DNA of 15,322 nucleotides from Ectocarpus siliculosus. Lineage: Eukaryota > Sar > Phaeophyceae > Ectocarpales > Ectocarpaceae. Position 1 is the first letter of the stretch; the number at the start of each line of letters is the position of its first letter. The position numbers and the translations under genes were made by a program. This document shows positions 1 to 9,241 of the stretch, piece by piece. Below the pieces are notes generated by a model that searched no databases, was not told the origin of the DNA, and saw nothing but the letters and a program-made list of their open reading frames with translations. The DNA is taken from NCBI GenBank assembly GCA_000310025.1, contig FN648398.1, positions 563,773 to 579,094 of the forward strand, written 5' to 3'.

Positions 1-310
1 GGCCCCGGGGGTTTAAAAGGGAGGGAGGGGGGTTTTTCCCGGGGTTTTTTTTTTCCCTTTTTGGGGGGGGGGGAAAAAACGGGGGGGGGTTTTGGGGGGG
101 GGGGGTTTTTCCGGGGGAAAAGGGGCAAAATTTGGGGGGGGGGGGGGGGCCCCCCGGCCCACCTCCAGGGGGGCCAAAAAGGATTTTGGTTTCGAAAAAG
201 GGGGGTTGGGGGGGGGCCCCAAACCCATTTTTAGGAAAAAAAAAAACCCCTTAAAAACTTTGGATTTTTGGGTTTGGAAAAAAAGCCCCCCCCCCCCCCC
301 CCGGGATTTT
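1..310. other. Low-quality contig end
   Basis: The stretch consists almost entirely of expanded homopolymer blocks (long runs of G, C, A and T in succession), unlike the clean sequence that follows. This pattern is typical of base-calling at the poor end of a read or of an untrimmed assembly edge. Apparent open frames here are Gly/Pro/Lys/Phe runs produced by the homopolymers and should not be treated as genes. The preceding exons of the gene at 426-1161 may be hidden or corrupted here. Confidence 0.8.
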
Positions 311-311
311 G

Positions 312-390
312 GCTCCGTCCCGGCAGCATTGGGGGGATGCGAGGTCAGTGGTCTAACGACTGCGGCATGCGTTTACATGAGTACAACTCC
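312..390 (+). repeat. 67-bp intronic repeat block, copy 1
   Basis: The block runs from the ctccgtcccggcag segment through gatgcgaggtca to gcatgagt-like sequence. It matches the tandem pair at 4669-4810 in another gene. In both places it lies just upstream of a 3' splice site (here about 35 bp before the exon at 426). It is followed by a run of about 18 C that may serve as the pyrimidine tract. Its identity is unknown; it could be a short dispersed repeat or the remnant of a mobile element. Confidence 0.6.
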
Positions 391-425
391 CCCCCCCCCC
401 CCCCCCCTTCAACGGTTGTTTGCAG

Positions 426-1161
426 CGTGGTGGTGTACGTGACCGGGGACGTGGGAGGCCCGACCCTCGTCACGACGCAGAGGCTAACCTCCAAGCGGCT
501 GGCCGACCGGGGCTGGATCGTCCACCCCAGAGTCAACCGCGTGTGCATGTTCGACGGCGGGGTGCTGCACGGGGTCATCCCGGGCCGCGGCGTGCCGGTC
601 ACGGAGACCCCCACCCACCCAACGCCTCCCCCAGAGGAGGACGGTCAGGGGGTGGGATGCGAGGAAGTCAAGGAGGATCGGGCGGGCATGCGGGTGACGT
701 GGATGGTGGCCTTCTGGCGCGACATACAGGCCCGTCCCCCACCATCACAGCAGTCTCCGGCGCCAACAGCAACAACACCCGCCGAAGAAAAGACAGCCAG
801 CACGCGAGGAGAGGCCGGGATCAGGCGTCGCCAGCCGCCGCCTTCGGGAGCCGGGGCCGCGCAGCCGTTCCCGGCGATGCCTCCCCTGGCTAGTGGAAAC
901 CCAAACGGCGGGCGACGCTGCTCCTCCGCCGCCGTCGCCGGCCCTTCCTGGCCGGCGCTTTTCCGGAAGAAGCCGGAGGGCTGGGACGAGGATACGGCGG
1001 GGGTAGACGGTGGCGGTGGTGCTAGGGAGGTCCCTGTGGTGCCCGTGGCAGTCCCGCACGTTTGGGAGGATGTGGACCCGGCCGACAACAAGCGCGCCGG
1101 GGTTGGGGTCCGGCGGCTGAAGCGGCTCCCGGAGTACGACTTGTGTTTTCAGGGGTTTTGA
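426..1161 (+). CDS. 2OG-Fe(II) oxygenase-like protein, last exon (5' partial)
   Basis: This is the C-terminal exon of a larger gene; 244 complete codons end at TGA 1159-1161. It follows a plausible acceptor (gttgtttgcag, ending at 425) and starts with one base completing a split codon. The first part reads like the second half of a double-stranded beta-helix: a strand with GGPTLV, then FDGGVLHGVIPG, with His at 568-570 in the place of the distal iron-binding His, and about 40 codons later RVTWMVAFW, with Arg at 691-693 in the place of the Arg that holds 2-oxoglutarate. In this superfamily the HxD pair lies earlier and would be in a preceding exon not seen here. A Pro/Ala/Arg-rich linker of about 120 residues follows. 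The protein ends in a more conserved-looking tail with VWEDVD and LPEYDLCFQGF. High GC and a clean frame support coding. The oxygenase assignment rests on motif resemblance, and the substrate is unknown. Confidence 0.72.
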
Positions 1162-1288
1162 TGCCTGGTTGCGTGTTTTTTTTTTTGTCCGGGGTTGGGG
1201 GATTGATATCTTGGAGGAGCGGTGCTTCAGAACGTTGGTGCACTCGTCTCGCCTTGTTGTGTGGTCGTTGCCTCTTTACAGTCGAAAA
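1162..1288 (+). other. Probable 3' UTR of the oxygenase-like gene
   Basis: The segment after the stop codon is T/G-rich with a run of T at about 1176-1187 and no coding frame of note. I infer that it is transcribed 3' UTR. No distinctive polyadenylation signal can be named with confidence. Confidence 0.35.
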
Positions 1289-1676
1289 ATATGATGGCAT
1301 GGTGGCACGATGGCACGCGAGCGGTTTCTATCAGCGATTTCTTTCAGCGAACAATATGATGGCATGGTGGCACGATGGCACGCGAGCGGTTTCTATCAGC
1401 GATTTCTTTCAGCGAACAATATGATGGCATGGTGGCACGATGGCACGCGAGCGGTTTCTATCAGCGATTTCTTTCAGCGAACAATATGATGGCATGGTGG
1501 CACGATGGCACGCGAGCGGTTTCTATCAGCGATTTCTTTCAGCGAACAATATGATGGCATGGTGGCACGATGGCACGCGAGCGGTTTCTATCAGCGATTT
1601 CTTTCAGCGAACAATATGATGGCATGGTGGCACGATGGCACGCGAGCGGTTTCTATCAGCGATTTCTTTCAGCGAA
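1289..1676. repeat. 65-bp minisatellite, six copies
   Basis: A 65-bp unit beginning atgatggcatggtggcacga recurs with starts at 1291, 1356, 1421, 1486, 1551 and 1616. The copies look identical by eye, and the last breaks off at about 1675 at its final bases. Inside the unit the sequence ggcacg is itself doubled. The array lies about 130 bp after the stop of the oxygenase-like gene, possibly within its 3' UTR. The short open frames reading through it (MARERFLSAISF-like peptides) are by-products of the repeat; 65 is not a multiple of 3, so each copy shifts frame. Confidence 0.95.
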
Positions 1677-2829
1677 TGGCCGGTGGTGGTTGTTCGTGCC
1701 GGTTTGTATGTACCTACCACACTGGTGATGAGGTCGACGGTTGTATGTAGAGGAATCGTGAAACTGGACTCGTGTGCCTCAGTCAGCGGGCGAAGCCGGG
1801 GTGGCGGCGGGGGGAGCGCGCTGCGCCGATCTAGCCGCGCCCTTCCGACAGAATTTCGTTGCGTTGAGATTTGGGCGATGACCGAGACCATTGAGGTCTC
1901 TTCGTGCCGATCCTTGTGAGTGAGGGAGATCCCGACCGCAAAGGTTGAGTACTGTAAGCACATGTAGCCTACAATGCTACCATCATTGTTCGTGCGTCAA
2001 ATATCTTTTGATCACATGGTGTTTCCACACAACAAAAAGAGTGACAGCGGCGGCTGTTGTACTGTTGTAGCCACGTCTTGTAGAGTAGACGTGTGCACGC
2101 AGGACTGCCACATAGTAGCCCTCATCGGAGATGTTTCTCGGAAATGTGGTTGTGAAGTCTTACAACATGCAGGTTACCTACATGAACAGCAGTCTACAGA
2201 AGCAAGATCGCTCATCGTGGGTGCAAGGCCGATACAGCAAGCAGCATGTTCGAACCCGACCGACCGCCCGCCCGCCCATCCTTGTTACAAATCTATCTTT
2301 GGGGCTTTTTGACACCTGTGCCAGAGACAGAATATCATGTGCAGCTTGGCACCGGCCGGACTCTTCGTGAGCCATGTCATCAAACCGGGCCCAATCATGT
2401 GGATACCTATCTATCGGCGGTGATGCGTGGAACGCATTGCGGGGGTGACGCGTCATTTGCCAAAAAAAAAAAAAACGTTTTTGCTGTTTCCGCCGCATCC
2501 CAAGGCTCGTGTGCAGCACAGCAGTTTGAGTCGTTGAGTCCCCCCCACCCACCGTTGTTTCGTCTTAGTGGTAGGGGAAGAAAGGCGACAGATAGATACC
2601 GGAGGAAACCCCTCTCTTTAGTCCGGTGCAAACTGCTTGTTCTACGGAGCCTTGGGGTTATTTACGCAGGCAGCAAGCTGCAGCCTGGCCTGGGTGCCGG
2701 GCGCTCTCTCGTGAGGTGCGCGACATCAGACGTACATTTATTTCGAATTCTCCTCTCTATACACCACCGCGACCCCGAGCCAGCAGGAGACCAACCAGCA
2801 CAACAAGGCGAGCGAGCACGAGAGCAGAA
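1677..2829. other. Intergenic spacer and MFS 5' leader
   Basis: No exon can be supported here. The left part is mixed composition, followed by an AT-richer stretch (about 1950-2200). There is a 13-A run at 2461-2473 and a CCGACCGCCCGCC-type short repeat at about 2258-2278. The last 200 bp or so (about 2630-2829) become GC/AC-rich and run without an in-frame stop into the MFS start, so they are probably 5' UTR. CTCTCTATACACC at about 2752 is a weak TATA-like element only. Confidence 0.4.
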
Positions 2830-5800
2830 ATGTCTGGCTACGGGCGGTATAGATCGCTCCGGGCACCGCCACCACCACCGCATGAGAGCTTGCGCCGCCG
2901 CATCGCCTCTTGGGCGGGTCAGGAGGATCGGCCTCCCGTCGACTGGTTCCCCACCGGGCATCACCACCATCATGGCGTCGGCGGCGTCGTCGGCGGCGGC
3001 CACGGGGGTCGAGCGGACTCGTCCGACACGGCGAGCATGTCATCGCGGGGGCGGTGCGACTCCGGCGGTTCGACGCCAGGGGAGAGCAGCGGGAGCTTCG
3101 GTGAGGGAGCCGGAGGCGGGGGCAGCACGACAACAACAACAAGCGCACCGCCCGGCGGCGGCGGCGGCGGCGGCGGCAAGCGCAGCCGGAAACGGGACTG
3201 GTTCAAAGTCCTTCTCGCCGCGCGCAACCTGGCGACGTGCGTGTACGCGGTGAGCTACACCACCACCATGCCGGTGCTTCCCTTCATGGCGAACCGGCTC
3301 ATCTACCCGCGAGGCCCCGACGGCGCTGGCGACCCCGGGTCGGAAGGGGTGCGGGAGGCCTGGAGGGGGATGGCCTACGGCCTGGTCATGTCGGGCTACT
3401 ACTTGACCAAGATGATCTCCGCGCCGTGGATAGGGTTCCTGAGCGACAGGATGGGGCGGCGGCAGGCGCTGGTCGTGACGCTTCTCGGGGGAGCGCTGTC
3501 CTTCCTGGTGACGAAGCTGTGGGGGCAGTACAGCATCCACGGGCTCATCATGTGCCGGCTGCTGATGGGGTGCTTCGCGGCGAACGGCGCTCTAATGCAC
3601 GCCTACATCAGGGATACGGTGAGCGAAGCGGACCTTCGCGCCGCGTGCGTGCCGTACCCCCTCGTGTCTACTGCAGAGTCCACTCTAATACTGCCTGTAC
3701 GACGAGATTGTTGTACTTCAATCCGCACGTTTGTGACCTCTGTTCTCTTCATCTGCGCGGCTGTGTGTGTCCGTGGGATGTTGAGCCCTGGTGCTACTAC
3801 ACCAATATAGGTGTAGGGCCCGCCTTTGCTGTGCCGACGGGGTCGTAGAATTAATTTCTTTGTTTGGCGGCAGCTGCGACGAAGTCGTCACTGCTGTCAT
3901 GTTGATGTTGGCACCGAACTTGAGCCAACAGCAACCAAATGCCGTACACCGTCCGTGGCCGTCGCATGCAAAGCGGGGGCCAAGACATCCGTTGCTTGGA
4001 GTGGTGCAATTCGCCGAATCAAACACGAAGCAATAGATTCAGACGTTGTTATTGGTAAACGCTAAGGGGTGTACATCAGTAAGTAATAGTATTCGTCCCT
4101 CATGAGTGATCAACAGCAAGCACTGCCTACTGCAAGTAACTGAAGAGCTGGCACTTATAGTACGATCAACGGAGGAATGAAGGGCATGGACACAAGGTAA
4201 TATCTACAACAATGTATCGCGGGCACACGACATGCTTGCCGTAGCAGCTGCTTTTTACACTGTCCTCCTCTGCCTCATCTTTTTTGTAGAATGTAGAAAC
4301 AGCGAGGCACAGCCTTCGTGAAGACGACACGGTGACGGGGTTGACGTAGAATCGACATCAAATTCTAAATCGGGAGTGCAATGCTATGCTTGTGCGACCT
4401 CAACGCAGAAGTACTCATGAAAGAACACGTAAGTACATGCCTGGTCCTGGGCAGCCGAGTCAGCCCTACATTGTGATGACAACCTTGCTTACAAACCCCT
4501 CTACAAGTCCACTTTCTCGTTTTGAAACACTACTTGTATGCTTATCCAACAGAAGTTTGCAACCTTATGTTTTTGGCAACGAAAGGTTTCGACGAAAAAA
4601 AAACACTCCCCGTAAGCGATTCATCCTTGTGCATCGTAGCCTGGGCCGGCGAAAATACCGGCATGTATAGCTCCGTCCCGGCATTGCAGGGATGCGAGGT
4701 CAATGGCCTGTGACGAATACGGCGTGCGTTCGCATGAGTGCACCTCGGCATTGTAGGGATGCGAGGTCAATGGTCTACAACGACTAAATCATGCGTGTAC
4801 GTGCCCCTCCCCTCCGCTCCCCATGGAACAGGTACCGCCAGAGTGGCAATCGTCCGCGTTTTCGCAGCACTCGGCGTCGTGGGGTTGCGCTTACCTGGCG
4901 GCGCCGGCGCTGATCGCGTGGGCGGGTGACAGCGCGGACGCTATCCTGACGGTGGCGACGATGACCATGATCATCTCCGCGGCGATAGTGGAGATTACGT
5001 TCGTGGACACGCGACCGGAGGGCTGCCGCACGCAGCGGATGAGCCGCGTCGTGAGCGATTACCTGCTGGAGGGGGCCAGCAACCTGGCCGAGGTGGCTAT
5101 CGAGGGCGCTAGGGATCTTGCGGAGGTGTGTATGTCTCTCTCTCTCTCTCTTCTCTGTGTGTCTGTGTGTGTGTAGTTTTTGTTATTAGAATCGACCGCG
5201 CTAACCGGTTGACCAATGAAAAGACGTCAGTCTCAGTGCGGTCGAAAACACCAAATGCTTGTGTGTGTGTGTCTCTCTCTCTCTCTCTCCCTGTGGGTCT
5301 TGACGTAGCATTGACCCCGCTAGCCGGCCAACTGGCCATTGAAAATTCGCCAGTCGCAGTGCTGCTAGCAACGCGTGTGCAATTTTTTTTTTTTGCATCG
5401 ACCTCGCGAACCGCCTGACCAATTGGAAGGACGCCAGTCTTACGCGGGAAGCAATGTCTAGTCCGTGGGGCTCCCCGACATGTGTGCATGTTTTTTTTTT
5501 TTCGCACGAAGGCTGCGCGAAACGGCTGAACTTATTTTCATTTCGCCTCATCAAAGAAGCACAGACAGCGCCGCGTACCTGGTTGTCCCATGGCTGTGTG
5601 TTTGTTTATGGGCGTATGGTTGACCACGCTGAGCGGGTGGCCCGCAACGAAAACTCTAGAGGGCCGGACGGAGACGAAAATTTGGGCGGTTTTTGATGCC
5701 GTGTTTTTACCAGTGCCAATTCTCCTCTTTGTTACAAGTGGCATCAAGACACCGCGCCGACCGGCCGGCCATTGAACACGTCTGCTCCTGGGGGCGTATA

Positions 5801-7500
5801 CGCACACACGCCCTTTGATGAGCTCCGTACTGTATCGATACCACCTAGTCTCCTTGATAGAAGGATTATTGGATCGCAGAAGCATAAACGAACGACAGCG
5901 GCGCGAGTTGCATGGTGCGAGCATGAAGAGGCAGCGTTGTACGCTGCTGCCTCGCCAGAGTGTTTTATTTTGGCTCCCGGCTTTCCCAGAAATTAGCTCG
6001 TTTTTTTGTTCTTTCGGCTGTGGGCTTCCGGTGCGGTCCTCGTTGAAGGGTCTGGTCGATCTTTGGAAGACGTGGCTATATGAATCGTTTGTGCGTTGAG
6101 CAAAGGAGTCCGCTCACCGCCCCTGTCTTTCCGAACTCTACGCGTACCTCCTCCCATGCCCGGTCTTGAGAGTTTCCGATGTTATATCGGGAGCTGGCTT
6201 CGCCCACGATCTGGAGCCTACTTGCATGACAACCAACTCGTAGCTCCAAGTCACCGCGTGTACCACTCGCTCAAGATCCGTGGCACATAGCTCGAGCCAA
6301 AAATAAGACGACGTTGGCTGGGCTGCCTGTCCCCCACGCGTGTGCGGCCTTTTGCCCTACCCAAATGTTCACGTGTAAGCTCCTCCTCCTCCTCCTCACG
6401 CTGCTGTTTGCTTTTCTTTTTTGTTTCTCCACCCCCCCCCCCCTCCCCTCGCTGTTTTTTCTCTACTTTTTATCCTGCAGGTTGGCAAGAAGGTGAGCGG
6501 CGTAAACCTGGCCGAGTACTTCAACGGCGGGAGAGAAAGAGACACACCGTCGCTGTCGTTGCCGCCGCCGCCACCGCCTCCCGCCGTCGGCGGCGGCGGC
6601 CTGGGTTTGCGACAGAGCAGCGGCACGGCGGCAGGAGGGGTCGTTGATCTCGGGGGTTCCGGGGGGGGGGAAGGGTTGCGGCATCGAAACGTGGGAGGCG
6701 GCGGGTCGGGCTCAATAGGAGTCGATGCCCAGACGAACGGGTTTGGTGGGAGAGGAGCGGCGGACGGGGGGGCGGGGGCTCGCTTAGACGTTCCCGTAGA
6801 GGCATCCGCCGGGGTTTGCGGGGTCGGAGAGCTACCGGCGGCTGGCGGGGCGAAGGGCAAAGGGGCCGGCGAAGGGAGAAAAATCCTCGCCGAGGGGATG
6901 TCGGCCAGCGCGCTGGTGGGCGTGTTCAAGGGCATGATGAAGGAACGGCTGGTTCTCGTGACCTTCGTGCTGCAGGCGGTTAGGCCGGCGCAGGACCTCG
7001 CGCCGCTGGTGGCGCTCAAATTCTCCGGGGGCGCCTCGGTCCTCGCGGGCATCACGAGCTCCCGGTCCCTCTGCCGCGTGCTGGTGCCGATGACCCCGCT
7101 CATCCCGTGGCTCGTGAGGCTCGCGGGGGGATCGTCGAGCGCGGGCGCCGCGGCAAAGATGGGAGGCGACCGCGCCGTGGCGGCCTTTATGTGCGTGCTC
7201 ATGGCGGGGCTCGTTGCCTGCGTCCCCGCGGTGGGGACCCTTCGGGAGTTGCACCACCTGATGGCGTTCAAGGGGCTGTGCTACATCGTCCGGGAGTCGA
7301 CGGCGGGGGCGGTGATGGCGAGGGCCGCGGGGACGGCGAGCGTGGGCGCATTCTTCGGCTGGCAGCACTGCATAAAGGGGATCCAGGGTACGTTCTCGCA
7401 CTTCTTGACCGGGTGGCTGTCGGGGTACTCGATCTCCCTGCCGTACTACGTGGTGGGGATCTGCGACTTGTTGTACGCGTTTACCTACTTGTATATCTAG
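2830..7500 (+). CDS. MFS transporter, 12 TM, three exons
   Basis: The proposed exons are 2830-3618, 4832-5125 and 6481-7500 (TAG 7498-7500), about 700 aa, with both introns in phase 0. ATG 2830 is the first ATG in frame and has A at -3. Residues 1-127 are disordered (PPPPP, a His run, Thr and Gly runs) and end in a basic KRSRKR stretch. The TM segments are at about 128-150, 182-204, 213-232, 238-260, 273-294 and 300-320. The MFS motif A, GFLSDRMGRR, lies at residues 202-211 in the TM2-TM3 loop. The exon 1/2 join gives RDT-VPPEWQSSAFSQHSASWG, matching the usual TM4-TM5 connection. A loop of about 195 residues (322-516), rich in Gly and Pro, precedes TM7-TM12 (about 517-700). The family moves small solutes across membranes by alternating access; a DHA1-type, drug- or metabolite-transporter-like member is most likely. 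Neither substrate nor membrane location can be read from the sequence. MFS identity is well supported; exact splice sites are inferred. Confidence 0.88.
3619..4831 (+). other. Intron 1 of the MFS gene
   Basis: It runs from a strong GTGAGC donor at 3619 to an acceptor ending acag at 4831, is 1213 bp long and is in phase 0. A second good donor (GTGCGT at 3645) and a weaker one (GTGCCG at 3649) lie within the next 31 bases, and the frame stays open through them. Using 3649 would add about 10 residues (starting VSEADLRA). The 3645 donor is phase 2 and does not fit the downstream frame. The interior is AT-richer and has no supportable gene. Its 3' end carries the 67-bp tandem block. Confidence 0.65.
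4669..4810 (+). repeat. 67-bp intronic repeat block, two tandem copies
   Basis: Two copies starting cggcattg at 4679 and 4746 share the core gggatgcgaggtcaatgg. The copy at 312-390 carries the same core, preceded here and there by ctccgtcccgg. The pair ends about 22 bp before the 3' splice site of MFS intron 1. Each copy contains ttgcagg or ttgtagg, which could act as a decoy acceptor. Confidence 0.75.
5133..5175. repeat. CT/GT microsatellite at the 5' end of intron 2
   Basis: A (TC)n tract followed by a (TG)n tract begins seven bases after the donor site. A second TG/TC tract lies at about 5262-5290. These are simple repeats prone to length change. Confidence 0.85.
5160..5810. repeat. Diverged tandem array, about 110-bp period
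   Basis: About six degenerate units follow each other. Each has a GTGTG-type start, a pyrimidine or poly-T tract, then a core like gaccgcgctaaccggttgac followed by a caatgaaaa-like stretch and, in the better copies, acgccagtc. Core starts are near 5194, 5313, 5400, 5508, 5622 and 5748, giving spacings of 87 to 126 bp. Copies 1 to 3 are clear; copies 4 to 6 are weaker. I do not recognise the family. Confidence 0.6.
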
Positions 7501-8879
7501 AATTTTTGTTTTTTTGGTCGCCTGTGTTTTTTTTTTTGTCTTGAAAAAATTGAACACGGAGGCTGCTCGCTTTCAGACCTGAGAAGATGAAGACTCGGAG
7601 GCTTGATTGGTTTACCCGTCGTCTGGCGTGTGCTTTCGGTATCACCCCGTAGCCAAGGCATGGATGCGTTACCCCCGGAGTAAAATATGCCACCGCACAC
7701 AGTAGCATTATTAGAGAAGCCCATCAGTGTCAGAAGAACGCAGGTGGGGGGGGCGGGTTAGAGGATGTGGGCGATGCCGGTGTGACTTCCCCCGCGCTCA
7801 CGGCATTTTTTGGAGTGTGATGGACATGGCCGAACGGAGAGCACTGGATGCCTTGATTGACCTCTGCTACTGTATCGTTGTCGTGGTCGGTGTTGTGTGG
7901 TGGTTGCGTTCTTGTCGGTGTGAAAAAACACGTATTTTCATTCATTCACCACCTGTGATAGCCAGCTCGGCGCGCCAAGCGATTGTGGCGGCGGTGACTT
8001 GCTTGGCAACGCGAGCTTTGATTCTTGCTTACCCCCCCCCCCCTCGCAAACGATCGGTATCTTCGCACCCCCTGTAGATACAAAAAGAATTTTACTTATT
8101 TCGTTTCGACAAGACACCAAGCACACGAAGTGAATGGACTGCTGTTGTCGTTGATCAGCGGCTGCGGCGGGAGTTTTTTTTCTTTTTCTTTTTTGTGTTA
8201 GCCTGGGATACGCTTTGGGGGGTGGGGATAGCTCTCGTGGGTAGGGCTTGGTTGGTTGCTGCTGCGGCCGCAGCGTGCGTCATCCAAGCGCTGCAGGCGT
8301 GTCATGTTTCTGGGACTCTCCTTGTTTAAGTTTTGCCGCCTGGGTGTTGGAACGTCCCAGCGTGACGACGATGCACAAGTCGGCCCAAAGAACCAAGTAC
8401 GTACGTGTGTGTCCTACGGAGGGTGAGGTCATATGGTGTGTCCTGCAGGACGACAAATCTTGAGCAGAAGGACTTTGATGTTGGTGTCGAAGGGGGTCTG
8501 TCTGCCGGTTGTTGCTGTTGTAGTGCCCTTGTACCGCGGCGGGGGGGGGGGTTGTGTTTTCCCTTGTATTTCTGGACTCGCTCTCATCCTAGCGAACGAA
8601 GGATAGGAAGTCATCGTGGTCATGGTGTGGTTGTTTCGACGTTTCGCACAGCGAGCGTGCCGCAGCCATTCTCACCACCACCACCACCGAAGGGTTATTG
8701 GTGGTGGGTGGTGTGGTACCCGTTTTGTTTGGTGCTTATTTTTGTCTGTGTCGATCAAACGAGGAGAAGGGTCGGGGGTCAGGGCGCGCGTATGAAAAGC
8801 ATGACTTCGCTTCGGAAATAATTGCACCAGAGACCACGCACTTAACGCTACTAACATGTACCATATATATGTGGCGTGT

Positions 8880-8893
8880 TATGCATATGCATA
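8880..8893. repeat. 14-bp palindrome TATGCATATGCATA, copy 1
   Basis: This is a perfect self-complementary sequence followed by G. An identical copy lies at 11737-11750. It could be a protein-binding site or chance in AT-rich DNA; nothing nearby decides. Confidence 0.5.
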
Positions 8894-9183
8894 GACTATT
8901 TTATGCGTGGATTGAACGATCGACATCTGTGCCTGTGTGCCGACCTTGGTTGAATGGTCCACGTGTTGCCGTTTCCGTAAATATTGAGAGCAGCAGGTGG
9001 GTGGTGTGGTGTGGTTGGTGTGTGACGTAGACAATGTTAAGGAGATGCGGTGCGTGTTCGGGGTTCAGATTTGCACGTCAGAAGATGTGACGGAGTAGTT
9101 TATTCCGGCTGTTTTATGATGCAAGGAGAGATCATTAAGGGCCCACGACAAGAGAGCGAGAACGAACAAGCCTTGTCGTAAAA

Positions 9184-9241
9184 CAATCAACCGTAGGATG
9201 TCTATGCATACGTGCATACGTACGCTTTCGCAGGTTGATTG
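9184..9241. repeat. Short inverted repeat
   Basis: CAATCAACC at 9184-9192 is matched by GGTTGATTG at 9233-9241, giving a 9-bp stem around a loop of about 40 bases that itself contains TGCATACGTGCATACGTA. No U-rich tail or neighbouring gene end gives it a clear role. Confidence 0.4.

Larger units (their letters stand above)
5126..6480 (+). other. Intron 2 of the MFS gene
   Basis: The donor is gag|gtgtgt at 5126 and the acceptor is tatcctgcag ending at 6480, preceded by a strong pyrimidine tract. The length is 1355 bp, in phase 0. The frame joins ARDLAE to VGKKVSGVNL. The first half is filled by a diverged tandem array (5160-5810). The rest (about 5810-6370) shows no gene. Confidence 0.8.

Noticed and set aside
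92-442. Gly-rich and Pro-rich frames near the left end
   Set aside because: Produced by low-quality homopolymer sequence.
1505-1750. Open frames with repeated MARERFLSAISF-type peptides
   Set aside because: They are translations of the 65-bp minisatellite. The unit is not a multiple of three, and there is no start, domain or splice context to support coding.
2243-2262. gttcgaaccc resembling a tRNA T-loop
   Set aside because: The flanking bases do not form a T stem, and no acceptor, D or anticodon arms can be drawn upstream.
2246-3253. Long Arg/Ala/Ser-rich frame overlapping MFS exon 1
   Set aside because: Shadow of the GC-rich MFS exon in another frame; it has no domain, while the MFS frame has clear TM segments and motif A.
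6396-7271. Long Pro/Ser/Ala-rich frame on the minus strand
   Set aside because: Antisense shadow of MFS exon 3, caused by GC-rich codons.
7727-8077. Plus-strand frame with a hydrophobic segment after the MFS gene
   Set aside because: Probably 3' UTR or spacer: no recognisable family, no splice context, and simple-sequence C runs within it.
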